A DNA stretch of 64,000 bases, taken from Camelus bactrianus. Its lineage: Eukaryota > Chordata > Mammalia > Artiodactyla > Camelidae. Within the stretch, counting starts at the first letter, position 1. Every line of letters starts with the position of its first letter. Positions 28,001-40,500 of the stretch are shown piece after piece. Both the position numbers and the translations under genes were made by a program. The notes under the pieces were generated by a model. It had not been told where the DNA came from. It saw nothing but the letters and a program-made list of their open reading frames with translations, and did no database searches. Location: NCBI RefSeq assembly GCF_048773025.1, contig NC_133543.1, positions 9,827,365-9,891,364 of the forward strand, in the 5' to 3' direction.

Positions 28001-28505
28001 CCAGGAACTGAACACAAGTTCACCTACTGGCTTCAGCTGATTCAGGGGGCACACACGACAGGCGCGCATATCACAGAGCTGCACGGTGATCTTGCCCTTC
28101 GGGGTGATGCGAGTCACAGTGCCTTCTCCAAACTCCTCGTGCATGACTTGTCCTCCCAGGCGCAACCGACCATCAATGCCTCCGATCACAGCCAGGACCG
28201 CCATGAGGCCCCCTACCTCTGGGTTCTCGGAGTCAGGAAAGTAGTCCTCCAACAGGGCCTAGCGCAGACAGACAGCAAACTTGGGGAGCGGAGTCCAGGG
28301 TGCCGCCCATTTCTTACACTTACAATTAAGCTGAATTCATTTCTAGGTTAATTTCTTCAGTCTTTTTTTCCAGGAACAAAGTATTTAAAACTAGATCTTT
28401 GAATAAAATGCACAGCGTTTAAGGGGGGAGGGTACAGCTCAAGTAGTAGAGCACATGCTTAGCGTGCACAAGGTCCTGGGTTCAATCCCCAGTACTTCCA
28501 CTGGA

Positions 28506-28544
<39 letters not shown>

Positions 28545-31500
28545 ATCTAATTACCTCCCCACTGCAAAAAATTAAAATGCAGAACCTTTAAAAAGGGAAT
28601 TTCAAAGGGAGATCAACATCCTACAGAAAAACCCAAGCAGAGGAGCAAAGGCACGCGACACCCACCCCTTCGGCTGGCTTCCCAGTGCAGCGGTGGGACA
28701 CGGCGTGGAGCTGCGAGTTGATGTACTTGTTGACGAGGCCAGTCCACTGGCCCAGGGAGTGCAGCGTGCGCAGCAGCGCCACCACCTCCTCCGCCAGCGT
28801 GCTGCTATGCGTGGCCGTCAGCGAGGCCTGCGGCCGGGCCCTCCGCCTCCGCAGGGTGGACTCTGTGGGGAAAGACACAAAGGAGGAGCCGCGTGGCGCC
28901 CAGCTCGCTGACCCCCGGATGTGGGTGAGGGGGAGGGCCGCCCACCTCTGAGGAACGGGACGTCCGAAGAGCAGGTAGTGAGCAAGCTGCCCAGGAAACC
29001 AAACAGCTTCTCCACCAGGCACTCCATGTCCCTTGCCCTCTCCGTCCTGTCCCACGACGGGAGGACCGCTTGCAGTAACCGGACAGCTAAGATCTGATTG
29101 AGGCGAGTGTTAAAGAAAATCATAACCTCAGAGATTGAGAGAGAAAAGATCTATTTTTCTCTGTATTTTTGTTGTTGCTGTCCCTGTAATGCAATTAATC
29201 ATTCTAATATTCTTTATTTTACAGCCAGATAATTATATCCAATTTGATGAATAACATGGATTATCAGAGGTTAAAAACAAAAAAAAATGTAGGTTAAAAA
29301 TACCTACATTACACAGGCAGTTACCCATTCAGTTAAAACTAATTCCTTTTAGTTTCATTCTTAAGACAATTATCCTACAACTCCTGTGAAGCAGATCAGA
29401 GCAGATGGCAGAACTTACTTCACAGAAACGCAAGTCAACTAAAGTTTAACTACTATATCAGTATAACATCATCAAGGCACACAGCCTCTGGCCTCTGGAG
29501 AAGCTGGTCTGTGTAGTTCTCTGCACTCCTAGCTGAACGCAAGCACCGAATTACTATGGGGGACTTGCCACCACCTCTTACAGCGACCCGGGGCCCGCAC
29601 ACGCACACGGAGCAGGGGTGAGCACGGTTACCTGCCGCTGCAGCGAGGCGGCAGTGAAAGGCGCGTGTCCCTCCACGACCTTGGTGAGCAGCGCGATCCA
29701 GGGCGGGGAGCTGAGGGCGGCGCACATGTGCGGGGTGAGCGCGATGCTGCGCACGAAGCCCAGGGTGCACCAGCTCCGGTGCTGCTCCCGGCACACCAGC
29801 CTGCTGGGGGAGCCTGCCGGAGCCAGACAGAGCCGCTTGGCACCCACTTTCTATAAAGAAGCACTCGGTACAACCTTTACTTTTAATTGACCTCCATCAC
29901 GTTACCAAGGAGAAACTACTTCACAGATACATTACAATTTCACTGACTCAGTGGGAGAGGAACAGGAGACTGTCGAGTTAGCTCAAGGGACTTTTCTTGT
30001 CTTCTCTTTTTGGTGAAAGGAAGTAATTATGTTGATTTATTTACATATATATTTTTTAATGGAGGTACTGGGGATTGAACCCAGAACTTTGTGCATGCTA
30101 GGCACCCACTCTACCACTGAGCTATACCCTCCCCACTCAAGGGACACTTTACATGTTAAAAATCTAAAGCATGTGTAGCAACTCAAACTCCTTAAGGAAT
30201 TTCATCCACTCACCCTCCCTGGGCAGTAGGAAAACAACTCACAATTCCAACAGCAGCTCTCTGTGAGGGAACAGCCTATTTTTTTTTTAAATCTCACATA
30301 TTTTAAACACCCACCATGAGCTCATTTATATTTAATCTATGTCCTAAATTCCCAGCCCAAGTTTAAGAAGTCTGCAATAGCAGAATGAGAGTAAGAGGTT
30401 TTCATGAGGTTTATCCAATTTGACTCTGACCTGACCATGACCCTGTCTGCTCCTCCTGGGTCCCCACTCGGGTACCTGGGGCTTCTGCTCTCTCCTGGCT
30501 GGCAGCAGCCCTGCAGCGGGGCGGCATCCCATGACCTGCTCAGACCCCTGGACCAGCTCCTCTTCCCCAGCTCCCAGGGAACAGCCCTCCTGCTCTCCTG
30601 ACTTCCAGGGACACTGCCCTTCAGACCCATGCTCACTCTAACCCTCACGTGCTGGGGACACTCACACCCCAGCACAATCACAAATATACCTGCTCATTCA
30701 CATTCACTTGTTCACTTCACACACCCATACGCAGTCTCACTCTCACAAACTCACACTCACGTGCACAAACTCACACATGCCCTCAAGCCTGCACACATAC
30801 ATACACACACACTCGCTGCCCTCACTTCAACCTCTCCACGCTTATCACCCTCATATCCACATACTCAAACACTTTAGTGGGTTGAACTGTATCCCCCCAA
30901 AAGTCATGTTCACCCAGAACCTCAGCTGTGACCTTTTTTGGAAATGAACTCTTCACATGTATAACGAAGGTAAGGACTGAGATGACATTATACTGCATTA
31001 GGATGAACCCTAAATCCAATGAAAGCCCTTAGAAGAGGCAGAAAAGGACAGAGGAGGAATCCAAGCAAAGATGAGGCAGAGACTGGAATGCTGTGGTCAC
31101 AAGCCAGGGAAGCCTGGGAGGACACGGACACACGCACCCACTCACACATGACAGCCTCACAGCCTGGTTCTGACTCAGTGGCCCACAGTACTCCCCGCAT
31201 ACATGTCTTGTCTGTCGTTCCACTCTCCACCAACATGCGCAGCAGTCCGCACAGAGTCTTGGTGGCTTCACTCTGCATGACTTCAGCATGGACTCCAGCA
31301 GACAGACAGAGAGTTTGCAGTAAATTAACAGTGCTGGTGAGCATCATTGCAGTGGGGTGAATATTCCTTTCAATTTGTTCAGCTTCTGAAAAGAACAATC
31401 AGAATTAGAAACTATACTCCCAAATAAATGGGAGTGTCTCCACGTGTAACTTACGGGATTTAATATCACATTCTTCTGTTCTTACTTTGGACAGGGAAGC

Positions 31501-34500
31501 AGCTCTTTACATTTAAAGATGGAATTCAAGGCCCACTAAATAAACACCCTAATCAGCTCCATCCCTACCTTCTTCAAAGGAAACAAGCCTTTTAAATTAT
31601 GTTAAGTGTTTTTTTTTAAAAGCAATCTCAGCATACAGCTCAAAGAACTAAAATGATTACAAAGACTCACCTCTCAGAAAAACAACTTATCAAATGTTGA
31701 AAGCTGGTTGCTAACGAGCTGGCTGTGCACTGGACGAAGATAAAGTGGCTGCCTCCGTGGACGGGGAGCTAGGGGCGCACATGTGCAGGCCACCTTCCAG
31801 CCCTGCTCAGGCCCTGACTTCCTGAGTGAAGCTCCCTGGCAGAGCTGGGAGGAGGCGCACTTGACCAGGACACTGTCAGATGCAATGATAACATAACCAG
31901 CACTGACCACCCAGGCGGGGCCACGTGGCGTCGCACACACTACTCCTAACCCGCCCCAGGCAGACGTCATCCGTGTACATCTGATGCGTGGAGTAACACG
32001 CACATGGGGCGGGCACGGAGCACTGCCTCTGACACCTTCCACACCACTCTTTCTCTGATGAGCTCAGCCTCTTGGGTTTCCTCTCCTAATGATAAAAGTG
32101 ATTCCAGAAACCTGCCTGTGCTGTGCATACAGCTGACACTGGAGCCCCAAGAAAAACTGTTGCCCTCCTGGACGGTCTCACCAAGATCTCAACATCCCAA
32201 GGTCTGAAAAAGTCATGAAGCCCTCCTCCCACAACCTGCATCTCCTTAACCTTCTGAGGTCACTCTGAATTCCCACCTCCGCTTTCCCTAAGGCAGCAAA
32301 GTACAGACTAACTACTCCACACTACGTGCCTGAGAGCAGGACATCGGGGGGAAGGTGACAGAAGGAAGCAACAGTGCTCTGGCATGGCAAGGTAACACCC
32401 ACTCCTCCAGGCACCGGCTCACTACTTCAGACACCAGCTCAGGGCCCCGAGAAAGCCCACCAGTGGCGAGGACCCAGCCAGCCCTGCCCTCTCTTTCCCA
32501 CCGCACTGTCTCCAAGGAAAACAGGGGTCAAGTCCAGCAGAATCACCTGGGGCCTGTTTAAACCTGACCTTCCGGGGAAGCCTGGCCTACACAGCTGCTC
32601 TCACTCCCAGATGAAAGGATGGCCAGCCAACATGTGCCCACAGCTTGCCAGGCCAGCCCCCCGGCACCCACCGGAGTCGTCCTCTGTGTCCGAGTCCTCT
32701 GCGGAGGGCTGCGTGGAGGCCGGCAGCTCCGCCAGCTTCAGGTCATACTTCCCCTCCTTCCCCATCCTGTACGAGTTGGTGCTGCCCGTGTCCCACTGGA
32801 CCCTGATCCACCCGTCCTCTCCAAGTTCACCGATCACACGGCCGAGGCCAGGAGGAGGTCCGTCCTGGGGAAGCCGAAACAGAGACTGGTTAAGAGGGTG
32901 CGGGCCGGTCTGTCACATGAACACGAGCTGTAAGGGTGGCTGCAGCACCAGGCACAGGCTGCACGTCTACAGAGGGCTCCAGACCCGCTACAACATGCAC
33001 GGCTCTTGCCGTCACCGTGCAGCTCACACAATCACTGCACAGCGAACACCGTCACCGCACAGTGAACGCCGTCACCACGCAGCTCACGCCATCACCACAC
33101 AGCTCACACCATCACCACACAGTGAACACCGGGGCTAACCCGCCCGCGCTCCTTTACCGAAGAGGTAGCTGGGGAGGGTGTCACCTCAGTCGGCATCCTC
33201 TCTAAGCCAATGCAGAGATGAGACTTTCCAGCCTGGTCCTGCCACCCTGCTCCTTGGCCCCTCGATCCCTCCTGGGGCTTCACGAGGTCAGAACCTCAAA
33301 CAAGCACCAGAACTGCCTCATTCCTGCTCATTCTTCAGGTTTTCTCTGACCCTAGAGTGAACCTCCACCTCCTATTTCTATGAGTAAGAGCTGTTTTTAG
33401 GATGCTCCTGCCTGTTCTGGACACTGATTTTGAGATGATTCTCAGTAGGTGTGTGCTTAAGAGTGAGGCTGAGAACACCAGGACATGAGAAGGTGGCTCC
33501 ACATCACAGGAGGGTGAACGCGGTCCTGAGCCAGTGGCCAGGGCAGTGGTGCAGGGCCCGGCCCCTGACCTCCACCCGGGGAAACTCCACAGAGTCGCAG
33601 GAGGAAGGAGCTCGGGGGAGAAGACAAAAGGTGGGCCTGCGGCTGCCGGGTCAGAATGCTAACAGGCACGTGGCCATCAGCTCGCAGAGACCGCGCCAGA
33701 GCTCTCTCGACCCCATTATTCAGATGAAGTGTACTCTCTCCTGTTCACTCTCCCGTTTCAGGCTTCAACCCTAGTTGAGCCCACGCCAGGAGTCTTCTGA
33801 AAACAGTCCCCACCCCTCACAGACCTGATCCTGATCGGGGCCCCACAACCGGCCGCTGCTACTCCCTCCTTGTTTTGAGCCTCTAGTCACCTGCCTGGGA
33901 ATCGGTACTTTGTCATGGGTCAGTCACACGTGTCCTGAGAGAAGGTAGGTACTGACCCAGGTTCCACCCAGCCAGGATGCACAGAATGTGACTAATGTGC
34001 GGCTAATGTGTTTAGGTCAAATCTCTAAGCACCTGATCGCCCCATTTCCAGTCCACGCCTCTCATGACCCTGGTTCCGATCTTCATCATAGCAGCCAGCT
34101 CCGGGCCGGAAACTGGGAGCTGCACCGGGGCTGTTTCCTTCCGAGTCTCTTCCAGTACTGTAGCGGAAGCCCCTCGGGCAGACGCATTCATCGCTTCTTC
34201 AACATTATCACAGCTGGGGCCTATCGGAGCACGAAACACAGCAGGTGAGCCAATCAGGAGTCACAGTTTCCTACTCTTAATATATTTTTAAGTAATTATT
34301 AAGTATTAATGAAGATAATAACTTTAAAGAATCCATAGTGTATTTTTTAAATCAGTACAACAAATACTATAAAAAACTGATGATCAGAATTTTGGAAAAG
34401 GCAAGGGGAGGACAAAATACCTAAATATCTAAATACATTATCAGAAGATGTAAAAGATATAAAAATACTCAGAAAAGCATTTACTCTCTTCTAGGGATTA

Positions 34501-37500
34501 TGCCCTGCTCCAAAAAGCAAAATGATTTAAATTAGAAACGCATGCATTAGAGGGGAGGGTGTAGCTCAGTGGCAGAGTGTGCACTTAGCGAACAGGAGGT
34601 AATGGGCTCAACCCCTGGTACCTCCATTAAAATAAAGAAATAAATAAACCTAATTACCTCCTCCTTGCAAAAAATAATAAATAAATACACACATAAATAT
34701 TAAAAAAAAGAAAAACATGCATCACATATTTTTATTACAATAGAAAAAACAAAAGATAACCATCTAGCTGTCAAACGGTGAGACATGAACCAGCTTTAAT
34801 TATAGTATTGGAAACAGACAAGCTAACAGAGCAGGCCCGAGGCTGCTGTCCTCAGAAAGGCCTGCTTGCAAGGCTGCCCTCGGTTGGCCTCTGAGAACCT
34901 GGATTTTGCCAGGGCTCCCACCATCCCCTAACCACCAAGAATGCGTCCCTGGGCCTCGACTGTCTGCACAGACCACATGGTGTCTGCTGAAACCTGCTTC
35001 CTTCCGGGGCCTGGAACTTACCTGAGTGCCAGGCAGACGTACCTACATGACTTGCCTCAGGGAAAGCCCAGGGCACCGAGTCTCCACACTTTGCATGTGA
35101 AGACAACACTTCACATGTGTGCTCACAGCACCTTGCTGGGGGAACAAAGGGCATCCTGTATGTCTCCACTGGGAGAGGACTTCCATCTGGCTTCCCCAAG
35201 CCTTTGCACTTTGCTGATTTTCCTGTCTTCATTCACTGTAATAAATCTTAGCTCTGAGGATGACTGTGAGAGTTGTTAGCAGATCACTGGACCTGGGAGC
35301 GCTCTCAGGAACAGGGAGGGCAGCGCTCGGGTTCTCTAGAATAGCCCTGACTCAGTCAAGTATCGCAAAAGCATTGTTCAGCAAAAGGAAGAATGAAGGG
35401 ATGGGACATGATGAATCTGGTCCCTGGTGGCCACGCAACACCCACAGTGTAAAACGGAAGCTAAGCTGTCAGTTGTGAGAAGTAAAATTTGCCAATATAT
35501 TTGAAAGCAGTAAATTCAACCCCATGAGTTGGCCTGCTGGCCTAAGTGAGGGGAAAGCCCATCCCTGGTGACCCCGTGGTCTTCCTTCTCCCACCAGGTG
35601 GGAGGAAAAGCGCCCCAACATTCCCAAAGATGGACCTGGGTGGGTCAGAAATGTAAAAAGTTTGTGTTCCTCTCTCCTCCAAGAGGGAGAAAAAAAGGTT
35701 ATTCAATTCCCAGGGCTGGCGGGGGAGGGTACAGCTCAGTGGTAGAGCGTGTGCAGGAGGTCCTGGGTTCAATCCCCAGTACCTCCATTAAAAAGTAAAC
35801 AAATTACATTTTAAAAAATCCCAGGGCTGGAGTAAAGCTTTAGATAAACTGGAGGAAAACAATCTTTTCTTCAGCCTGGCAGTGTCCCTGTGAGGCCCCA
35901 GGACAGGGATGGGTGGCAGCTGTACTGTTAACCCTGAAACTGCTGAGTCTCCTGCTAAGGGTTTGAACACATTCTACAATAAGAAAAAAGAAGGATCCTT
36001 TATTTAAGTGGCTTTGTATTTTGTGGCTATTATATGTGGATGTATACATAAAAATCAATATAAAATATTATGTGCTTATCATCTCTTATACAAAAGAGAT
36101 GATATCTCTTTTGTATATCAGGGAAAATGACAAATACATGTATTCACTGGACACAACTCTCTTGCTTTTTGCAGCCAGTAGGCGGGTTGGAATTTAAACT
36201 CTTGAGTACCATTAACAGAGGAAGCCCCCATAATCAATGATGTGTGCTATAATTTCTACCTATTGGAGCCTCTGGAAAAAAGAGAGACAACATAAAAAGA
36301 AACTCATTTCCTAGAAGGAAATATACTTTTAAGACTTTTTAAAGCCATTTTTAGTTGCTAATGAGTTTAGTTGCTAACTCACAGAGGCTGATGCATATTT
36401 CTGAAGGGGTCATGTGGGCACAAAGACTGATAAAATTGAAGCGCTTAGGAAAGTCTTGCTCTCTGATTTGGACTTGGAACGCTGGCCCTGCAGTACCTCA
36501 AAATTTCAGGCAAAGAACAACATTATAAACCAATCAGATCTAACAGACATGTAGAGACACACTATGCAAAAAGAGAACACCCACTCTTCTCAAAGACACA
36601 GGGAACACTCTCTAGGAAAGACTGTATGCTGGGCCACAAAACAAGTCTCAATAAATCACACAGAATAAGATCATACAAATTATCTTCTCCAATCACAGTG
36701 AAATGAAACTAGAAATTAATAACAGAAGGAAAACTGGAAAATTCACAGTATGTGGAAATTAACCCCACACACAATCAGCTAAAGAAAGAAAAATCACAAG
36801 AGAAATGAATACTTTGAGACAAATGAAAACAAAAACACAACATACTCAAACTCATGAGATGCAGCAAAAGCAGTGCTAAGGGGGAAATTTCTATCTACAG
36901 AAGTGTACATTAAAAAAAGAAGATCTCAAATCAGAAACTTTACACCTGGAAGAACTAGAAAAGTAAGAAAAAAGTAAACCCAAGTTAGCAGAAAGAAGGA
37001 CATAACAATTAGAGCAGAGATAAATAGAAAATAGAAAAATAGAATCAATAAAACCAAAAGTTGGTCTTTGAAAAATATCAGCAAAATTGACAAACTTTTA
37101 GGTAGATTAACTAAGAAAAAAGATGCAAATAACTAAAACCAGAAATGAAAACTGGAGACACTGCTACTGGTTCTATAGGAAAAAAAAAAGAATTATGAGA
37201 GCACTATGAACACCAACAAATTAGCTAACCCGGATGAAACGGATAAATTCCTAGAAACACACAAATTACCTGAACTGACTCAAGAACAGAGAAAATGTGA
37301 ATAGACCTTTAAGTAAAAAGACTGAATCAGCAATCAAAAAACCCTCAACAACAACAACAACCACCACCACCACCACCACCACCACCACCCCTCCCCAGGA
37401 CCAGATGGCTTAACTGGTGAATTCTACCCAACATTTAAAGAAGAATTAACACCAATTCTCTAACTTTTCCAAAGACATGAGGGAACAACTTCCTAACTCA

Positions 37501-40500
37501 CTCCATGAGGCCTGCATTACCTTGATAACAATAAAACTGTATAACACTGCTCAAAGAAATGAAAGAAGACCTAAACAGTTATAAAGCTATCCCATGTTCA
37601 TGGAATGAAAGACAATATTGTTAAAACGGCAATATTCCCCAACATGATCTATAGATTGAACACAATCCCTAGAAAATCCCAGTAGCCTTTTTTGCAGACA
37701 TGTGAGAACCAGCCCTGAAATTCATATGGAAATGTAAGGGACCCAAAATAACCGAAATAATCTTGAGAAAGAGAAACAAAGTTGAAGGATTCACTTACTG
37801 ATTTCAAAACTCACCACAAAGCAACAGTGTTCAAAACAATGTGGTACTGGCATAATGACAGACACACAGACCAAGAGAACAGAACTGAGAGTCCAGAAAT
37901 AAACTTAAACATCTACAGTCAAATGATTTTTTGACAAAGGTGTTAAGAACTTGAGAAAATAAGAGGCTTTTCAACAAATGGTATTGGAACAACTGGATAG
38001 CCAAAAGAAATAAAGGGAACCCTTATCTCACACCATATTAAAAAAACTTTTCCTTAAAAGGGATCAAAGACATGAATTTAAGACTTAAAGGAGAAAACAT
38101 TATGGGTAATCCTCAAGACCTTGGATTTGGCAATGGTTTCTTGGACATGGCATCAAAAGCACTAGCAACAAAAGAAAGACATAGTGGGGGAGGGTACACA
38201 GCTCAGCGGTGGAGCACATGCTTAGCATGCACGAGGTCATGGGTTCAATCCCCAGTACCTCTATTAAATAAAAAATAAAAATAATACACCCCCCAAAAAC
38301 AAAGAAAAATAGATAAATTGGACTTAATCAAAATTTAAACCTTCTATGGATCAAAGTAAAATGAAACCCAGAGTGGGAGAAAATATCTTCAAATCATACA
38401 ACTGGTAACAGTCTAGTGTCCAGAATATGTAAAAGGTCCCTATAACTCAGCAACACAAACAACCCAATTTAAAAATGGGCAAAGGACTTGAATAGACAGA
38501 CATACAAATGGCCAACGAGCATGTGTAAAGAGGCTCAGCATCGCTCAGCATCAGCGAGTGCGGAACAAACCACACTGAAGTACACTTCACACCAACTAGG
38601 GTGGCCTTAACCCCAAACCAAAACAAGACAGGTAGTAACTAGTGTCGGCAAGGACACAGGAAAGCTAGACGCCCTGGTCCACTCCCGGCAGGAATGTGAC
38701 GTGCTGCAGGGCTGTGGCACAGTCTGGCTGTTCCTCAGCAAGCCGAACACATCACCACGTGAGCCTGCAACTCCAGGCTTAGGTATGTAATGAAAGAACT
38801 GGACACAGGTGTGCAAGCAAAAACTTGTACATAAGTGTTCCTAGCAACACTACCCACCATGGCCAAGAGGCAGATAAAAGCCAAATGTCCATCAGTGGAT
38901 GAATGGATAAATAAGATGTAGTATATTCATACAATAAAATATTTTTTAGCCATCAAAAGAAATGAAATACTGATACACGCTAAATGAAGTAAGCCAGTAT
39001 GATACAAAAGGCTAAAACCTTACGATTTCATCGATACGGACAGAACAGGCAAGTCCACAGAGACACAAAGCAGGTTTGTTGTTGCCAACAGCTGGGGGAG
39101 TGGGAACTCAGGAGTCACTGCTAGACGGATAAGGGTTTGCATCTCAGGTGATGAGAAAGTAACAAAACCAGACAGCAGTAATGCTTGCACCAGGCTGTGG
39201 ATGTGCTTACTGACAACAAACTATAAACTTCAAGTGGCTAAAATGGTAAATTCATGTTATTTGTGTTTTACCACAATTTTTTAAAAGTTTATTAAAAAAA
39301 AAGAAAGACATTGAGGCAAAACCTTAGCGTTTCCAAGAAGGACTTAGGGATTGCCAACCCACCGATGAGCCGGAGCGCGGTCTGAGTGAGGGCGAGCATG
39401 CCGGAGTTCAGCAGGAGGCTCAGGTTGTGGGCGCCGTGCCGCAGGGTGAGCATGCTGAGCATCACCAGGAGAAAGCGAGCTTGCGGGGTGGTTCCCAGGC
39501 TTGGTCCTGATGGGTTCTCATGGGTAATGGTTTGCAGGGGGACAGGCTGGATACCTAAAAAGCATTGGTACCTACATAAATTTCTTATGCGTGGATATAA
39601 GAACATACATGATGCAGAAAGTATTAGCAATTTTTAAAAAATTCTGTCTTTTTCAGTGGATTTCCATAGAGTGTGGACATCGGGCCGCTCTGCAGTGCTT
39701 TGTGATAATTGTACCACCATCACTCCAACATACATCTGTCTCCATCTGCCTACAAAACTCACACTGCTCCTCCAAACAGCCCTGGTGCCTTACTCATTTC
39801 ATGTCCAATATAAGAGATAAATTTCACTTCTCTTCCACAAAACCAATCCTACCACTTCTCTGTAGATGCTCCAACTGTCCAGGAAATTAAGTATTAATAC
39901 AGGATACACGTTTTAGGATATATGGTGTAAGTAATACAGACAAAAATGTTAAAATGTAAATGCTTTGTATTAGGGTACTACAAGATTGCATCTTCTGCCA
40001 AATTTTGGAAGGTTTTGTTTAGAATTTGAAAAAGCTTAAAGCAGTTTAGATGATCATTCTAATATCCAAAGTTGTTAAAGTCTTCAAAGCAAAAATCAGC
40101 ACTTGCAAGTTTCCAGAACATATAATTAAGAGCCAAACTATGAACAATGATGATGTGATCGCAGACATTGCTCCAAAAGCAATTTTAATATAGCCTTTTA
40201 ACCATCAGATTTTTAACTCACCAAGCTCTTTAAATTTGGCATTTGCATCCATCAAAACATTTCGAATATTCTGAACAGCCCAAGCATACAGCTTGCCAAA
40301 AGTTACTTCAAGCAGCATCCGATTAAAAGGTGGGATCAAATCAACATCCTTTAAACAATCAGTAAGGGGTTCCCTTTCAAATAAAGATGAAGAATTTTAC
40401 TTAGAATACTGCCAGATTTTCAACTTAAAATAGAACAATGCTTTGTTGCCACAGCTCCCTTTAATCAAGAAAAAAATGTTATAAAGTTTTACCCTATATC

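Larger units (their letters stand above)
36495..39300 (+). mobile_element. L1 (L1MA-like), 2.8 kb, ORF2 part to 3' end, split by a SINE
   Basis: Starts in mid ORF2 (..GGCCACAAAACAAGTCTCAA.. AGAAATTAATAACAGAAGGA..), continues through ..AAGGACTTGAATAGACAGAC.. and ends ..TTTTACCACAATTTTTTAAAAG. ORF2 is decayed. SINE copy 8 interrupts it at 38185, and an (ACA)n/(ACC)n run sits at 37345-37389. Its end lies about 60 bp from the donor of exon r. Confidence 0.88.

Noticed and set aside
30629-30947. Thr/His/Ser-rich frames in three registers
   Set aside because: Produced by the CA/TCAC low-complexity region; all three frames stay open because of composition.
32374-33138. 254-codon open frame on the plus strand, the longest in the window
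   Set aside because: It overlaps HERC2 exon t in antisense and runs into the 20-bp minisatellite. G/C-rich antisense frame without recognisable protein, splice or start context.
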